Positions 34,354 through 43,996 of a stretch of DNA of 64,000 nucleotides are shown piece by piece. A program made the position numbers and the translations under genes. The notes beneath the pieces were generated by a model. That model did no database searches and was not told where the DNA came from. It worked only from the letters and a program-made list of their open reading frames with translations. The DNA comes from Paenibacillus sp. DCT19 (lineage in GTDB: Bacteria; Bacillota; Bacilli; Paenibacillales; Paenibacillaceae). The stretch's first letter is position 1; each line of letters begins with the position of its first letter. The DNA is taken from positions 1,189,501 through 1,253,500 of the forward strand of contig NZ_CP029639.1 in NCBI RefSeq assembly GCF_003268635.1, written 5' to 3'.

Positions 34354-37161
34354 TTAGCTTGCCAATGGCAGAGCTGCTTTGGTGACTTGAACCGTAATGG
34401 TCTCAGTGCTTGTTACACCTGCTGCGTTGATCAGTTCCGCACGGTAGGTGTACGTTCCGTTGGCACGGCCAGACAGATCGGTTACAGCACGCTGAGATGC
34501 TGGTGTTGCAGCCTTCAATTCCTGTGTATCGATAAGTACATCATTTTCATAAAGGCGGTATTCTGTAGCATTTGTACCCCACCAGAGATTCATCGTTACG
34601 CTGTAAATGCCATCGCCGTCCCAGTTATCTTGGGAAAGCGTAGCTTTACCTGGTGCCGCATTGGTTACTTGTACCGTCAGCTCGTCACTACGTGTAGTGC
34701 CTTTGCTATTGGTCAGCTCGGCTACATACGTATATGTGCCATTGGCTTTGTCAGTGATCGCTGTTTTGGTTGATTGCGCTTGTGGTGTAGCTTCAGTTAA
34801 CTTTTGAGTGTCAACGAGTACGCCGTTCTCATACAATTTGTATTCCGAACCATTGTCGCCCCACCACAGATTCATCGTAACGTTATAAGAACCGCCGAAC
34901 AGCCCTGTTGTATAGCCATTATCGGAAGAAAGCACCGGTTTACCCGGTGCTCCCACAGCTGGAGTGGAAGGCACTTCGCCTCCACCTTGTTCTTCGGCAG
35001 CAACAAAATCGTTCAAGCTTCTAGGCTTCAGTTGATATACATCTCTGAAAATAGCCGATACACCTGTGATATCAATCTTGTCACCCGCAGCATAAGGGAA
35101 GGAAGTTTCAGTTACACCTGTACGTGTATCCACGCGCACATGTGTAGTTGTTCCGTCAGCAGCCACTGCATCGAATTCAAATGATCCAGCAGGCGTAGCG
35201 CTAATGATATTTTGAACCGTTACATCTTTCAGCTGTACGAGTTGACCTTGGTTAGCGTCATTAATGGCAGTAACGAGAGCCGGAGCGGGAACAGAGGCAG
35301 TACCCGTCTTCTCAATAGCTACAACATCGGTAAGCTCGAACTCGCTGTTATAGATCGTTGTTGGTGCAGTAACTTTCACTTTGTCGCCAACTTGGAACCC
35401 ACTAGTGTGTTGGAATACATAGATTCCAGCTGTCTCATCTTGAAGATAGAAGGCTTGTCCGCCAAATGCACCCGGCTGTGTTGTAACTACACCTTCAATG
35501 GTTACCGTTGAGCCCACTGCTTTGGTACGAGCTTCAGCAACCGTTATTGTTGCTGGGATTGGTCCTTCTTCCTCTGGAAGTGGAACGGCTGGTACATTAC
35601 CTACAGTCACTGCATTTGTGATCAAGTTGCTGCCGTTCAAGCGTAGACGCAAGCTTGCATTGCCGTTTGTACCTGGTTTGATGCGAACGTTGAGGTCTTT
35701 GATTGCACGACCTTTGCTGTCAGAAGTTACGCTAAATGCAGAACTATAGCCGTACGATGTCGGCCATGTGCCGCTGTCATTTTGAATCATAGCTACTTGG
35801 GTTCCACCAGTCAGATAGATCCCTGCGCTATAGCCTGATACCGTTGTATTTGGAGGCATGTTCTCTACTACAACACGCACCTGGAAGTCTTCTGCATTAG
35901 GAAGTGTATCCTGTTTCACGAAGCTATAGGAAGCATTCGCACTGGATGCAGGTCCGCCGTAAGATCCAGCTTTGAACGTGGAACGATCATACCACTTGTA
36001 CCCAGCAGCAGGTGCCGCCCAAGGTTCAGCTTGTGGCTCTGTAGAAGCCGCTGGTTCTTCGAATGGCAACAGGGCAGTAGCGTTATCCAGCTCCAGTCCA
36101 GCCACTTCTGTCAGACTAGTATAGTTTTCTTGCGTCGCGAGCCAGTTCACTGTGTTCACGAGCAATACAGCATCGTCAGCTTCTTTGAAGCCGTCATAGG
36201 TAGTTTTGCGTGTGCCTGTCTCTTCACGCAAGTATTTAGGCGATGCGTCTTCCACTGGGGAAGAGTCACCGATGAAGGCAGCTTTACCTGCACCCAGCTT
36301 GGATACAGCGACGTAAGGACCTTCTTCAATGCCACCACCGTTGTAGACACCTTGGTCAACAGCGTTGTTCCATTTAGCATTGGTTTTTGGCAGATACACG
36401 ATACCCTTCGCAAGCGTTGGATCTGTGATTGCCAGCGTGGAACCCGCATGCATAGCTACGGATGATACACCTTCCGTGATGCCAAAGGCTTGGTCAGCCG
36501 GAACGATAATGTTTGCGTCAATATCGCCTAATGCGTTGTAGCGGAAACGGATACCGAAGTTTTCGGACAACCAGTCTGTGCTCGTTACATTCTGCATAGC
36601 CTCGGAGTTACGTTCCTCCGTGCTCATGCCTTTGGTTGGATCTTCGAACGCCCCACGGCGATAACCGTTAATGGCTTCTGAACCGTCCCAGCGGTTTTTG
36701 TTACGATCGGCATTGTAATGATCTCCGATGAAGAAGATGCTGCCGCCTTGCTCAACATATTGTTTCATTGCTGCTTGTTCCGAAGTTTTGAAAGGAATCT
36801 GAGGTTCTGCAATAACGAATACGTTATACTCTTTCAGATCCTCATAGGTAAATGGGGTTGTCTTGCGCAGTTCTCTTACATAATATCCATCATTCGCTAA
36901 CGCATTTCCGAAGTCGGAGAAACCTCCATCAATCACCCAATCTGCAGCTCCAGCTGTCTGACCGTGTGAGTTGTCGAACAATACCTTTTTGCCAGCATTT
37001 TCGTTAACGACCTTCGCCTGAATGAATGGTGCCGGATCTGTCGGCCCTTCCGCATGTACCGAAGCATCTCCGTTCCATAATCCAATCTGAAGCGGCAAAG
37101 CCATGGACAATGCCAGGAGTGATTTTAACCAAACTCCCCGCAAACCTGTCAATTTACCCAA
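34354..37161 (-). CDS. Large secreted multidomain protein with OB-fold and two chitinase-type Ig-like domains
   Basis: A 935-residue protein read from TTG 37161, six bases after GGGAGGG. The signal peptide ends near residue 39 (V-H-A). Domain 1 (about 45-370) is an alpha/beta flavodoxin/GATase-like fold with V-L-F-D-N-S-H-G-Q and F-F-I-G-D-H-Y-N, like domains of secreted polysaccharide or surface proteins. Next comes a beta domain (about 385-540) with Tyr/Trp patches, then an OB-fold nucleic-acid/sugar-type module (about 545-700, I-T-V-A-E-A-R...G-V-V-T-T). Two C-terminal repeats (about 740-840 and 842-930) match the P-G-K-P-x-L-S-x-D-N...M-N-L-W-W-G module of Bacillus chitinases. An extracellular role on polymers is likely; no catalytic centre is proven. 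Confidence 0.75.
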   Translation of the reverse strand: MGKLTGLRGVWLKSLLALSMALPLQIGLWNGDASVHAEGPTDPAPFIQAKVVNENAGKKVLFDNSHGQTAGAADWVIDGGFSDFGNALANDGYYVRELRKTTPFTYEDLKEYNVFVIAEPQIPFKTSEQAAMKQYVEQGGSIFFIGDHYNADRNKNRWDGSEAINGYRRGAFEDPTKGMSTEERNSEAMQNVTSTDWLSENFGIRFRYNALGDIDANIIVPADQAFGITEGVSSVAMHAGSTLAITDPTLAKGIVYLPKTNAKWNNAVDQGVYNGGGIEEGPYVAVSKLGAGKAAFIGDSSPVEDASPKYLREETGTRKTTYDGFKEADDAVLLVNTVNWLATQENYTSLTEVAGLELDNATALLPFEEPAASTEPQAEPWAAPAAGYKWYDRSTFKAGSYGGPASSANASYSFVKQDTLPNAEDFQVRVVVENMPPNTTVSGYSAGIYLTGGTQVAMIQNDSGTWPTSYGYSSAFSVTSDSKGRAIKDLNVRIKPGTNGNASLRLRLNGSNLITNAVTVGNVPAVPLPEEEGPIPATITVAEARTKAVGSTVTIEGVVTTQPGAFGGQAFYLQDETAGIYVFQHTSGFQVGDKVKVTAPTTIYNSEFELTDVVAIEKTGTASVPAPALVTAINDANQGQLVQLKDVTVQNIISATPAGSFEFDAVAADGTTTHVRVDTRTGVTETSFPYAAGDKIDITGVSAIFRDVYQLKPRSLNDFVAAEEQGGGEVPSTPAVGAPGKPVLSSDNGYTTGLFGGSYNVTMNLWWGDNGSEYKLYENGVLVDTQKLTEATPQAQSTKTAITDKANGTYTYVAELTNSKGTTRSDELTVQVTNAAPGKATLSQDNWDGDGIYSVTMNLWWGTNATEYRLYENDVLIDTQELKAATPASQRAVTDLSGRANGTYTYRAELINAAGVTSTETITVQVTKAALPLAS

Positions 37162-37353
37162 CCAAATCCCTCCCAAATATTAGTTGATTCATAAGTTCGT
37201 CCATATTCTACCACACCAAAATCTAACATAGTCATATCAAATTGTAAAAATTAACTCGATATTTGTAAAATTGGGTATTATGACATATTCATATAGGTCT
37301 TAGGTGTGTATAATCACTTCTGCGTGTGATACAATATGTTCATTTTGCATAGT

Positions 37354-37380
37354 AAAAAAGCCATCTCTTAAGAGATGACT
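37354..37380 (-). terminator. Terminator of the sigma factor gene, stop codon in its apex
   Basis: Minus strand: CATCTCTT / AAGAGATG stem extended by AG/CT, then six T. The gene's TAA lies at 37370-37368, at the top of the stem. Confidence 0.8.
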
Positions 37381-37844
37381 TTGGCTCGAATTCGATTGAC
37401 CGCATGGAAGACAGAGGATTTAATCATGCCTTCACTGCGGTTGACCAGCTCTGCCGTTTCTTTAATGGAATATCCATGGATCAGGCGCAGCTCTAATATT
37501 TTACGATGCTCGGTATTGTTAATATGGGAGACAAGATCGTTTACACCTTCATTGATTTCAAGATTTGGTGTGTCTACATGGTGTGTGGGAACCTCTAGTC
37601 GGCTGTCACGTCGCAATGTGCGAGTACGTCTGCGGAAGCTATCCATCGCTAGATTACGAGCAATACGCTTGAGATAGTAGAGAAGTCGATCCTCAGGTAT
37701 GGGATCCGTAACCTTCATGAGTCGAATGAAGCACTCCTGAGCCAGATCCTCGGCATCCTGCGGTTGTTTGACGATACGTGATAGATACCTTGTGATTTCT
37801 GATTTATAGTTGACGTAAGCGTCATTTATCTGTGTGTTGTTCAT
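37368..37844 (-). CDS. ECF-type RNA polymerase sigma factor
   Basis: A 158-residue protein of ECF length. Region 2 (about 10-75) has Q-D-A-E-D-L-A-Q-E-C-F-I-R-L-M-K and the -10-recognition segment Y-L-K-R-I-A-R-N-L-A-M-D. Region 4 (about 100-155) has the helix-turn-helix H-G-Y-S-I-K-E-T-A-E-L-V-N-R-S-E-G-M-I-K-S-S-V. ATG 37844 follows AAGGGGG. No anti-sigma factor gene is next to it; the large secreted protein gene lies downstream in the same orientation but after a terminator. The regulon is unknown. Confidence 0.85.
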   Translation of the reverse strand: MNNTQINDAYVNYKSEITRYLSRIVKQPQDAEDLAQECFIRLMKVTDPIPEDRLLYYLKRIARNLAMDSFRRRTRTLRRDSRLEVPTHHVDTPNLEINEGVNDLVSHINNTEHRKILELRLIHGYSIKETAELVNRSEGMIKSSVFHAVNRIRAKVIS

Positions 37845-38058
37845 ATGATGTGAATCCCCCTTGGATACAGATCAAGCTTGATTCCGGTCTGGTTCATCTT
37901 GCTTATGATGCAAGTATATCGGGCGGTTGTTTCCAAACCGTTCAGAGTTGTATCGGAGTTGTAACATTTCTTGCATTCCTCTGTTCAAGGAGCCAATTTG
38001 CGATACAAAATATAGGCAACAGAAGAAATTCATAGAGCAGGGAGATTACGAGAGGATC

Positions 38059-38772
38059 ATGAGACAAAAAGAGATTTTGATTATTGAGGACGAAGAATCC
38101 ATTCGAGATATTTTATCGTATTCATTACGCAAAGAAGGATTTGAGATAAAGGAAGCGGCTACGGGACGGGAAGGTCTGGATTTGCTTCGTCATTCGAAGC
38201 CGGATCTGATTCTGCTGGATCTGATGCTTCCGGATATGAGCGGGTTTGATGTGTGCAGACAGCTATCTGTGAATTCCAAAATTCCTGTAATCATGATTAC
38301 CGCGAAGTCCGATATGTTAGATAAGGTGCTCGGCATGGAGCTTGGAGCAGATGATTATATTACCAAACCATTTGATATCCGTGAGGTTGTTGCACGCATT
38401 CGTGCTATCTTTCGCCGGATCGACCTAATTAGTGAAACACTGGAGAATCAGTCTTATGAGGTTGTACGGCTAGGTAGGCATATCGAGATCCGCAAGGATG
38501 AGCGCGAAGTGTGGAAGGACGGGGAACGTGCAGGCCTAACGAATAAAGAATACGATCTGCTATTATTTCTGGTGAACCATCACCGCAAGGTGCATACACG
38601 CTCCGAGTTGTTGGACAAGGTGTGGGGGTTTGAATTCGCTGGAGATACCCGAACGGTAGACATTCATGTACAACGAATCCGCAAGAAGCTCGATAGCGGA
38701 GCACAAGGGATATCGATGATTGAAACGGTATTTGGCGTAGGATACAAGTTGAATATTCAGGTGCAGACATGA
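38059..38772 (+). CDS. OmpR/PhoB-family response regulator
   Basis: A 237-residue protein: receiver domain with E-D-E (about 10-12), phospho-acceptor in L-I-L-L-D-L-M-L-P-D (Asp about 55) and Lys in Y-I-T-K-P-F (about 105), then a winged-helix DNA-binding domain (about 140-235; S-E-L-L-D-K-V-W-G and R-T-V-D-I-H-V-Q-R-I-R-K-K-L). ATG 38059 is chosen over the longer 37927 frame because it matches family start. It overlaps the kinase gene by 4 bases. Confidence 0.92.
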   Translation: MRQKEILIIEDEESIRDILSYSLRKEGFEIKEAATGREGLDLLRHSKPDLILLDLMLPDMSGFDVCRQLSVNSKIPVIMITAKSDMLDKVLGMELGADDYITKPFDIREVVARIRAIFRRIDLISETLENQSYEVVRLGRHIEIRKDEREVWKDGERAGLTNKEYDLLLFLVNHHRKVHTRSELLDKVWGFEFAGDTRTVDIHVQRIRKKLDSGAQGISMIETVFGVGYKLNIQVQT

Positions 38773-40235
38773 AGTGGACGATTCAGTTCAAAATGGTCGT
38801 GTTATTTTCAGCAATTGTGTTCATCGGATTCTCTGCTCTCTTGATTCTCTCAAGCAAGGTAGCCGAGGAGAACATGTACCGAGAAGTGCATGATGATATC
38901 GTTCAGTCGAAAAAAAATCTGGATATTGCCCTGAATCAGTATTTCCTGATTCATAATAAACGAATGAGCAAAGATACGCTCGAAGCTGGAAGCCGCGAGC
39001 TTACAGAGCAGATCGGTTCAGCCGTTGGCGGGAAGATTACGGTCTACCGTCCTGATGCATCGTTATATAGCGCGGCTAACAGCGGCGTTAACGTTGCTAA
39101 ACGGACTGACATTCCTGATGTTGAGCAGGCTATGCAGTCTAAGATTGCATATACGACCGAGGTGGAGCAAGGTCAAGTTACCGCAAGTTTATCTTTTCCC
39201 ATTCAATCAGGTCAGCAAGTGATTGGCATTGTGCAATTGGAGAAAGATTATACCGATCTGTATAAGCGGAACCTCCGGTTCCAGAATACGATCAAGTTAT
39301 TTGCAGCAGTTATTTTCGTATTTATATTTATCGCATCGATCTTTATTTCCCGGAAAATCACCCAACCGATCCGTGTACTGACGAAACGGTCTGCTGAAGT
39401 AGCGCAAGGAAGTCTCCATGCAGATATTCAGATTACAACGAAGGATGAGATTGGTGAACTGGCCTCAAGCTTTACGGTCATGATTGACCGGGTTCGAGAG
39501 CAGATCGATGTCATTGAGCGAGAACGGGACGAAGTGAAACAAGTGCAGGCACGAAGCAAAGTTTTTTTTGATAATGTAACGCATGAATTAAAAACGCCCC
39601 TAACGACGATTCTGGGATACGCCCAGATCTTACGGGATAATGGATTTACGGATCAAGCCTTTTTCGATAAAGGCATGAACTATATCATCAATGAAAGCCG
39701 CCGTCTCAATACAATGGTTGCCGATATTCTGGAGGTTTCTGTATCATCAGCAGTCATTCAAGCGTATCGGTTCGAGCGTATCGAAGTATCCGATATTATT
39801 CGCGAAGCTTGCGAGGACATGTCCATTAAGGCAGGCAAGTACAACATTGGTATCCACTATGAACTGGAGGAAGAACTTTATCTTCACGGGGATCGTGACA
39901 AGCTGAAGGAGGTATTTCTCAACGTTCTGGATAATTCGGTGAAGTACAGCGATGTGAATTCGATTATTGAGGTGCACTCCTCTCGTGTAGGCGACAGTAT
40001 CGATATTGTCATTCGCGATCAAGGAGAGGGGATTGGTGCGGAAGCACTCCAGTATGTATTTGAACCCTTCTATCAGGATAAAGGCATTACTCGCACGGAG
40101 AAAGGAAGCGCCGGACTAGGATTATCGATTGTGAAAAACATCGTTGAGCGTCATGGGGGAACAGTAGAGATGAAAAGCATCATACATGAAGGCACACAAG
40201 TTCATATCCGTCTTCCGGGGGAAAGCAACGCATGA
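38769..40235 (+). CDS. Sensor histidine kinase, HisKA/HATPase type
   Basis: A 488-residue protein: N-terminal membrane helix (about 5-28), an extracellular sensor of about 150 residues, second helix (about 178-198), HAMP (about 200-250), dimer box [12 protein letters not shown] (His about 274) and ATP domain with [16 protein letters not shown] and G-L-G-L-S-I-V. Partner of the preceding response regulator. A membrane beta-propeller-like gene overlaps its stop. Confidence 0.93.
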   Translation: MKWTIQFKMVVLFSAIVFIGFSALLILSSKVAEENMYREVHDDIVQSKKNLDIALNQYFLIHNKRMSKDTLEAGSRELTEQIGSAVGGKITVYRPDASLYSAANSGVNVAKRTDIPDVEQAMQSKIAYTTEVEQGQVTASLSFPIQSGQQVIGIVQLEKDYTDLYKRNLRFQNTIKLFAAVIFVFIFIASIFISRKITQPIRVLTKRSAEVAQGSLHADIQITTKDEIGELASSFTVMIDRVREQIDVIERERDEVKQVQARSKVFFDNVTHELKTPLTTILGYAQILRDNGFTDQAFFDKGMNYIINESRRLNTMVADILEVSVSSAVIQAYRFERIEVSDIIREACEDMSIKAGKYNIGIHYELEEELYLHGDRDKLKEVFLNVLDNSVKYSDVNSIIEVHSSRVGDSIDIVIRDQGEGIGAEALQYVFEPFYQDKGITRTEKGSAGLGLSIVKNIVERHGGTVEMKSIIHEGTQVHIRLPGESNA

Positions 40236-41389
40236 GGCCTTCAGGATTTTGGCGTAATCAGCGTGACAGATTGATGCTGTCCGGGCTGTTGATCGTATTT
40301 GCCTGTGGCATCTTCGGTATTGGCAGTCTGTTCAGTATTGGGAACCTTAAGCCCAGAACGGTAATTCTGCCGAGTGAGCAATTCAATAGCGCCTTGGCAC
40401 CGCCTCCAAGCAGTACAATTCAGATTGAATCCGCTACGAAGATTCCGAATGAATTTGGGATTTATGATTTTGACGTGGTGGATCGTAATACGATGGTGGT
40501 TAATGGTCCGGAGAAGTCCTATACTGGCTTGAAATTGTCTCTCTTATCTCTGGATGATAATAAGGTGAAGGATATTGGCAGCAATACCGACTATGGCGTT
40601 TTCCTAAGTCCAGACCGGAAGAAGCTAGTCTATTCACAGTACCGTTCAGGTCAGGTTCAGCGCACTACATTTGGCTATGATCTGAGTACTGGGGAGCGTA
40701 GCAAGTTTGGACAGGATAACTCGTACTACAGAATGTTTGTGGGAAACAGCACCTATATTGGTCAGGATGAGCTTGCCTTTAGCCAGATGAATATGAGTAC
40801 AGGTAAGGCTCGTGTGATATACACTCATCAGGAACTGATGTCCGTGCTCAAGGATGCGAGTGATGTGAAGAATGCAAGTGACACGTTTATCGTGATGGAT
40901 GTGTTTGAAGTGAGTCCGGATTTGAAGCAAGCCTATATCCTCGTTATGCTCAAAGACAGCTTCGCCATCTATCGTATTTCTCTTGAAGATGATCATGAAG
41001 TAACCATGGTTATGAAAATGAAAGACATTCAGCAATTCAGGTTGTTGAAGAATGGGGATATGATTGTCCAAGGTGAGGACAACAACGTGCAGGGATTGTA
41101 TCGGTATAGCGCGGAGCAAGGGCAATTGCACCTGTTGTTAAAGGGGACGTATTGGAACTTCGATCTGGATGCAGATGAATCTCGCCTAGCCTACGTCATT
41201 CCGATGGATAATCAGAACAATGAAGTGCACATCGCTTATCTGAATGACAATGAATTAAGCTCTGATACGGTAATCTACCGTAATATTGAGAACTTTATGA
41301 AGCTGAAGTGGAATGAAGATGAATTATTTGTTGTAGGTAGCTCGTTAGACAAAAGTGAGTTATATCGGTTTAGCTTCCGGGCTTGGTAG
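40232..41389 (+). CDS. Membrane-anchored beta-propeller-like (TolB-type) protein
   Basis: A 385-residue protein: basic N-terminus, one membrane helix (about 12-35), then an extracellular region made of repeated beta strands with motifs such as [10 protein letters not shown] and [10 protein letters not shown] that are typical of TolB/WD40-like propeller blades. The start overlaps the kinase stop by 4 bases, so the three proteins (regulator, kinase, propeller) are made together. It may act as an extracellular sensing accessory for the kinase. Not a recognised family. Confidence 0.65.
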   Translation: MRPSGFWRNQRDRLMLSGLLIVFACGIFGIGSLFSIGNLKPRTVILPSEQFNSALAPPPSSTIQIESATKIPNEFGIYDFDVVDRNTMVVNGPEKSYTGLKLSLLSLDDNKVKDIGSNTDYGVFLSPDRKKLVYSQYRSGQVQRTTFGYDLSTGERSKFGQDNSYYRMFVGNSTYIGQDELAFSQMNMSTGKARVIYTHQELMSVLKDASDVKNASDTFIVMDVFEVSPDLKQAYILVMLKDSFAIYRISLEDDHEVTMVMKMKDIQQFRLLKNGDMIVQGEDNNVQGLYRYSAEQGQLHLLLKGTYWNFDLDADESRLAYVIPMDNQNNEVHIAYLNDNELSSDTVIYRNIENFMKLKWNEDELFVVGSSLDKSELYRFSFRAW

Positions 41390-41408
41390 TGTTAAGGGGA
41401 ATTTGTAT

Positions 41409-41462
41409 GGCCTTGTTCTGCACAATGGTGGTTGTAGCCATTCTGCGGACAAGGTCTTTTTT
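41409..41462 (+). terminator. Terminator after the sensor operon
   Basis: GGCCTTGT pairs with ACAAGGTC, then TTTTTT. Confidence 0.75.
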
Positions 41463-41581
41463 GTGCCACATTTTACAACTTAGATACATCTATGGACGGT
41501 TAAGATACATCTCCACTCTATAATTTAGAGGAAGTTCAATAAGTCGCTGCTATATGAATTAAACGAAATATTTGCACGATA

Positions 41582-41779
41582 ACGGAGAGGACAGAAATAA
41601 CATGGAGAAGCGGAGCGTTCGCCTGAAAGCTTTCTACAAGAAAGCTACATCGGAAGCATAAGCTATCTCCGGATTTTCCCTTTGAAAAAGGGAATCAAAA
41701 AAATCTGGGGATAAGAGCGATCGGAAAGTTATTCTGTCATCGGAGTGGCAAGTGTAAATATTCTTTAGTTCAACTTATA
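41582..41779 (+). repeat. 198-bp structured intergenic repeat, copy 1
   Basis: About 87% identical to 51928-52125. It contains hairpin AGCTTTC (41629)/GAAAGCT and a long stem ATCTCCGGATT/AATCTGGGGAT around an inner TTCCC/GGGAA hairpin. It ends about 85 nt before the ABC ATPase start. No open frame or transposase-like end was seen. Confidence 0.85.
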
Positions 41780-41863
41780 CGGTACTGAAAACCGAATTTT
41801 TGAACATTTAATTTATTTCTTAAGCTATACATAATCAGCAGCTTGAAAGGAAGACAAGAAGGA

Positions 41864-42547
41864 ATGCTACGAGTTGAACATTTATCCCACTCGTTCCGCA
41901 ACGCACAAGGAAGTGTGCCGGTGCTTCAAGATATTAATCTGACGATTGGGAAAGGCAAGATGGTTGCTCTGCTGGGCAGCTCAGGTTCAGGAAAGTCTAC
42001 GCTACTTAATCTAATGGCTGGGCTGATGAAGCCCGATCAAGGGAAAATACTAATTGCTGATCAGGATATCGTTCGCTTCAGCGAGAATCGTCTGGCGGAG
42101 TTCCGTCGCAGCCATATCGGTTTTATTTTTCAATCATATGAGCTGTTGTCCAATCTTACGATTCGGGAAAATGTAGAGCTGCCGCTGGTGTTTATGGGCG
42201 TGAGTCCCTCTAAGCGTAAGGTCAAAGCGCTACAGTTGCTGGAGCAGGTGGGGTTAGGTGAGAAGGTTAATCTGTTCCCCTCCCAATTATCTGGTGGTCA
42301 ACAACAACGGGTCAGTATTGCACGTTCACTCATCACCGAGCCATCGGTTATTTTCGCGGATGAACCTACAGGAAATCTGGATACGGAGACCGAGGAAGAG
42401 ATTATTGCGATTTTGCAGAAGCTTAATCGGGAGATGAATACAACTTTTGTCATTGTGACGCATGAAGCAGAGGTCGCTGAGCAGATGCAGGTTGTACTTA
42501 CCCTACATAAGGGTGTGCTGGTTGAAGAGACTGCACTAGAAGCTTGA
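41864..42547 (+). CDS. ABC transporter ATP-binding protein (LolD/MacB/YknY type)
   Basis: A 227-residue ATPase from ATG 41864, with AAAGGAAG 11 bases upstream. Walker A L-L-G-S-S-G-S-G-K-S-T, signature [14 protein letters not shown], Walker B I-F-A-D-E-P-T-G-N-L-D and switch His (V-I-V-T-H-E). It works with the FtsX-like permease and membrane-fusion protein that follow. The upstream 198-bp repeat forms much of its leader. Confidence 0.92.
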   Translation: MLRVEHLSHSFRNAQGSVPVLQDINLTIGKGKMVALLGSSGSGKSTLLNLMAGLMKPDQGKILIADQDIVRFSENRLAEFRRSHIGFIFQSYELLSNLTIRENVELPLVFMGVSPSKRKVKALQLLEQVGLGEKVNLFPSQLSGGQQQRVSIARSLITEPSVIFADEPTGNLDTETEEEIIAILQKLNREMNTTFVIVTHEAEVAEQMQVVLTLHKGVLVEETALEA

Positions 42548-42564
42548 GGTAGAGGAGAGAAATT

Positions 42565-43932
42565 GTGAGATTACTGGATGTATTACGTATGGCCTGGGGA
42601 CAGATCATTCGTAGGAAAATGGTAACGCTGCTCTGCATGATCGGACTGTCCATTGGATCGGCGGCAATGATTATCGCCCTTAGTGTAGGACAATCCGTAC
42701 AGACCTTTAGCGAGCAAACGTTAAATGCCAATTATAAGATGGATGAGATTACGATTTCGCCTAATGAAGGGATTCGTACCGGCAGCGGTAGTGGAGGGCA
42801 GAAGTCCAATTTTGAACGGGGAGCTCTGACCTTAGAGAAGATTGAGATTATTCAAAGACTTCCGCATGTGGTTGCTGTCGCACCGATGTTGAAGCTGGAC
42901 ACATTAGAAATGGTTCTGCCAGACGGACGCAGCACTTATGTTGAAGTCATTGGAACGGAGCTTGAAGCACTGCGAGGATTCGGATACACCTACTCGCAAG
43001 GACGCGGCGCAGAGGATGGACGAATCGCGGTGACGAGTTATGGGGCTGCGTTTGGATTGGTGGATCCCAAGGTAACTCAGAAGTTAATCGAACAATTGAA
43101 TGCCGATCCGTATAATAACGATCTCTTGCAGCAGTTCACGGAGATGTCAGCGAAGCAAGATCAATTAGTACAGCAGCGGGTTCAGTTTCGCTATGAAGAT
43201 TATACAAATCCAGGCAAAACCAAACTGAGCGGCTCTGTGACCGTGTCTGGAGAATTGACGAAGCCTTCTAATATGGATGATTTTACTGCCCAAAATGATA
43301 AAAAAGTATATTTGCCGCTGGATACCGTTCGTGCGTTACAGGATGAGCTAGGCATACAACAGGCAGATCGTTCGGCTGCAAAGCGTCTTAACTCAGCTCT
43401 AGTCAAGGTGGAGAATAAGCGCTATGTCTCTCAGGTTGAGGAACAGATCAAAAAACTGACATTAAATACACAGAGTAATCTGTTTCAAGAGGAAGCCATG
43501 TCGAGTCAGCTAGCGATGTATCAAAAGGCAGCTATGGGCATTGGTGGATTCATTATGCTGTTGGCTTCCCTATCCATTATTGTAGCTATGATCATGTCTA
43601 CGCATCAACGGCGCAAACAGATCGGTGTCATGAAGGTGCTCGGTGCAAATCTATGGCAGATTCGCAACATGTTTATCACTGAAGCGGCGATGCTTGGCCT
43701 GATGGGCGGCGTGGCTGGTGTAGGCATTGCCTATGCTGCGCTGGGTGGGGTGAATAGTTTGCTGGCAAGCCAGATGGCAGATCAACAGAACGGGCCAATG
43801 ACGGTCATTATTGAGCAGTCTGCTCTGCCGCTCGGCATTGTTTTTGCTGTGCTGGTTGGGGTTGTTTCCGGTATCTATCCGGCCATTAGCGCATCCCGAA
43901 CGAACGCACTGAGCGTAATCAAGTCGATGTAA
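42565..43932 (+). CDS. ABC transporter permease, FtsX/MacB/YknZ type
   Basis: A 455-residue permease from GTG 42565 (AGAGGAGAG upstream). A first membrane helix (about 20-42), then a large extracellular MacB-type periplasmic-core domain (about 50-300), then three C-terminal helices in the FtsX domain (about 320-450) ending G-I-Y-P-A-I-S-A-S-R-T-N-A-L-S-V-I-K, typical of the family. The unit exports peptides, lipoprotein precursors or drugs in relatives, or transmits force; the role here is unknown. Confidence 0.92.
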   Translation: MRLLDVLRMAWGQIIRRKMVTLLCMIGLSIGSAAMIIALSVGQSVQTFSEQTLNANYKMDEITISPNEGIRTGSGSGGQKSNFERGALTLEKIEIIQRLPHVVAVAPMLKLDTLEMVLPDGRSTYVEVIGTELEALRGFGYTYSQGRGAEDGRIAVTSYGAAFGLVDPKVTQKLIEQLNADPYNNDLLQQFTEMSAKQDQLVQQRVQFRYEDYTNPGKTKLSGSVTVSGELTKPSNMDDFTAQNDKKVYLPLDTVRALQDELGIQQADRSAAKRLNSALVKVENKRYVSQVEEQIKKLTLNTQSNLFQEEAMSSQLAMYQKAAMGIGGFIMLLASLSIIVAMIMSTHQRRKQIGVMKVLGANLWQIRNMFITEAAMLGLMGGVAGVGIAYAALGGVNSLLASQMADQQNGPMTVIIEQSALPLGIVFAVLVGVVSGIYPAISASRTNALSVIKSM

Positions 43933-43996
43933 TACAGAGCTTGCATAAGGAGAGAGAAACTCCCCAAACTTTATCAGCGAAAGGGAATATGGGCAC

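Noticed and set aside
41582..41779. Insertion sequence remnant
   Set aside because: No transposase frame, terminal inverted repeat or target duplication was seen around either copy of the repeat.
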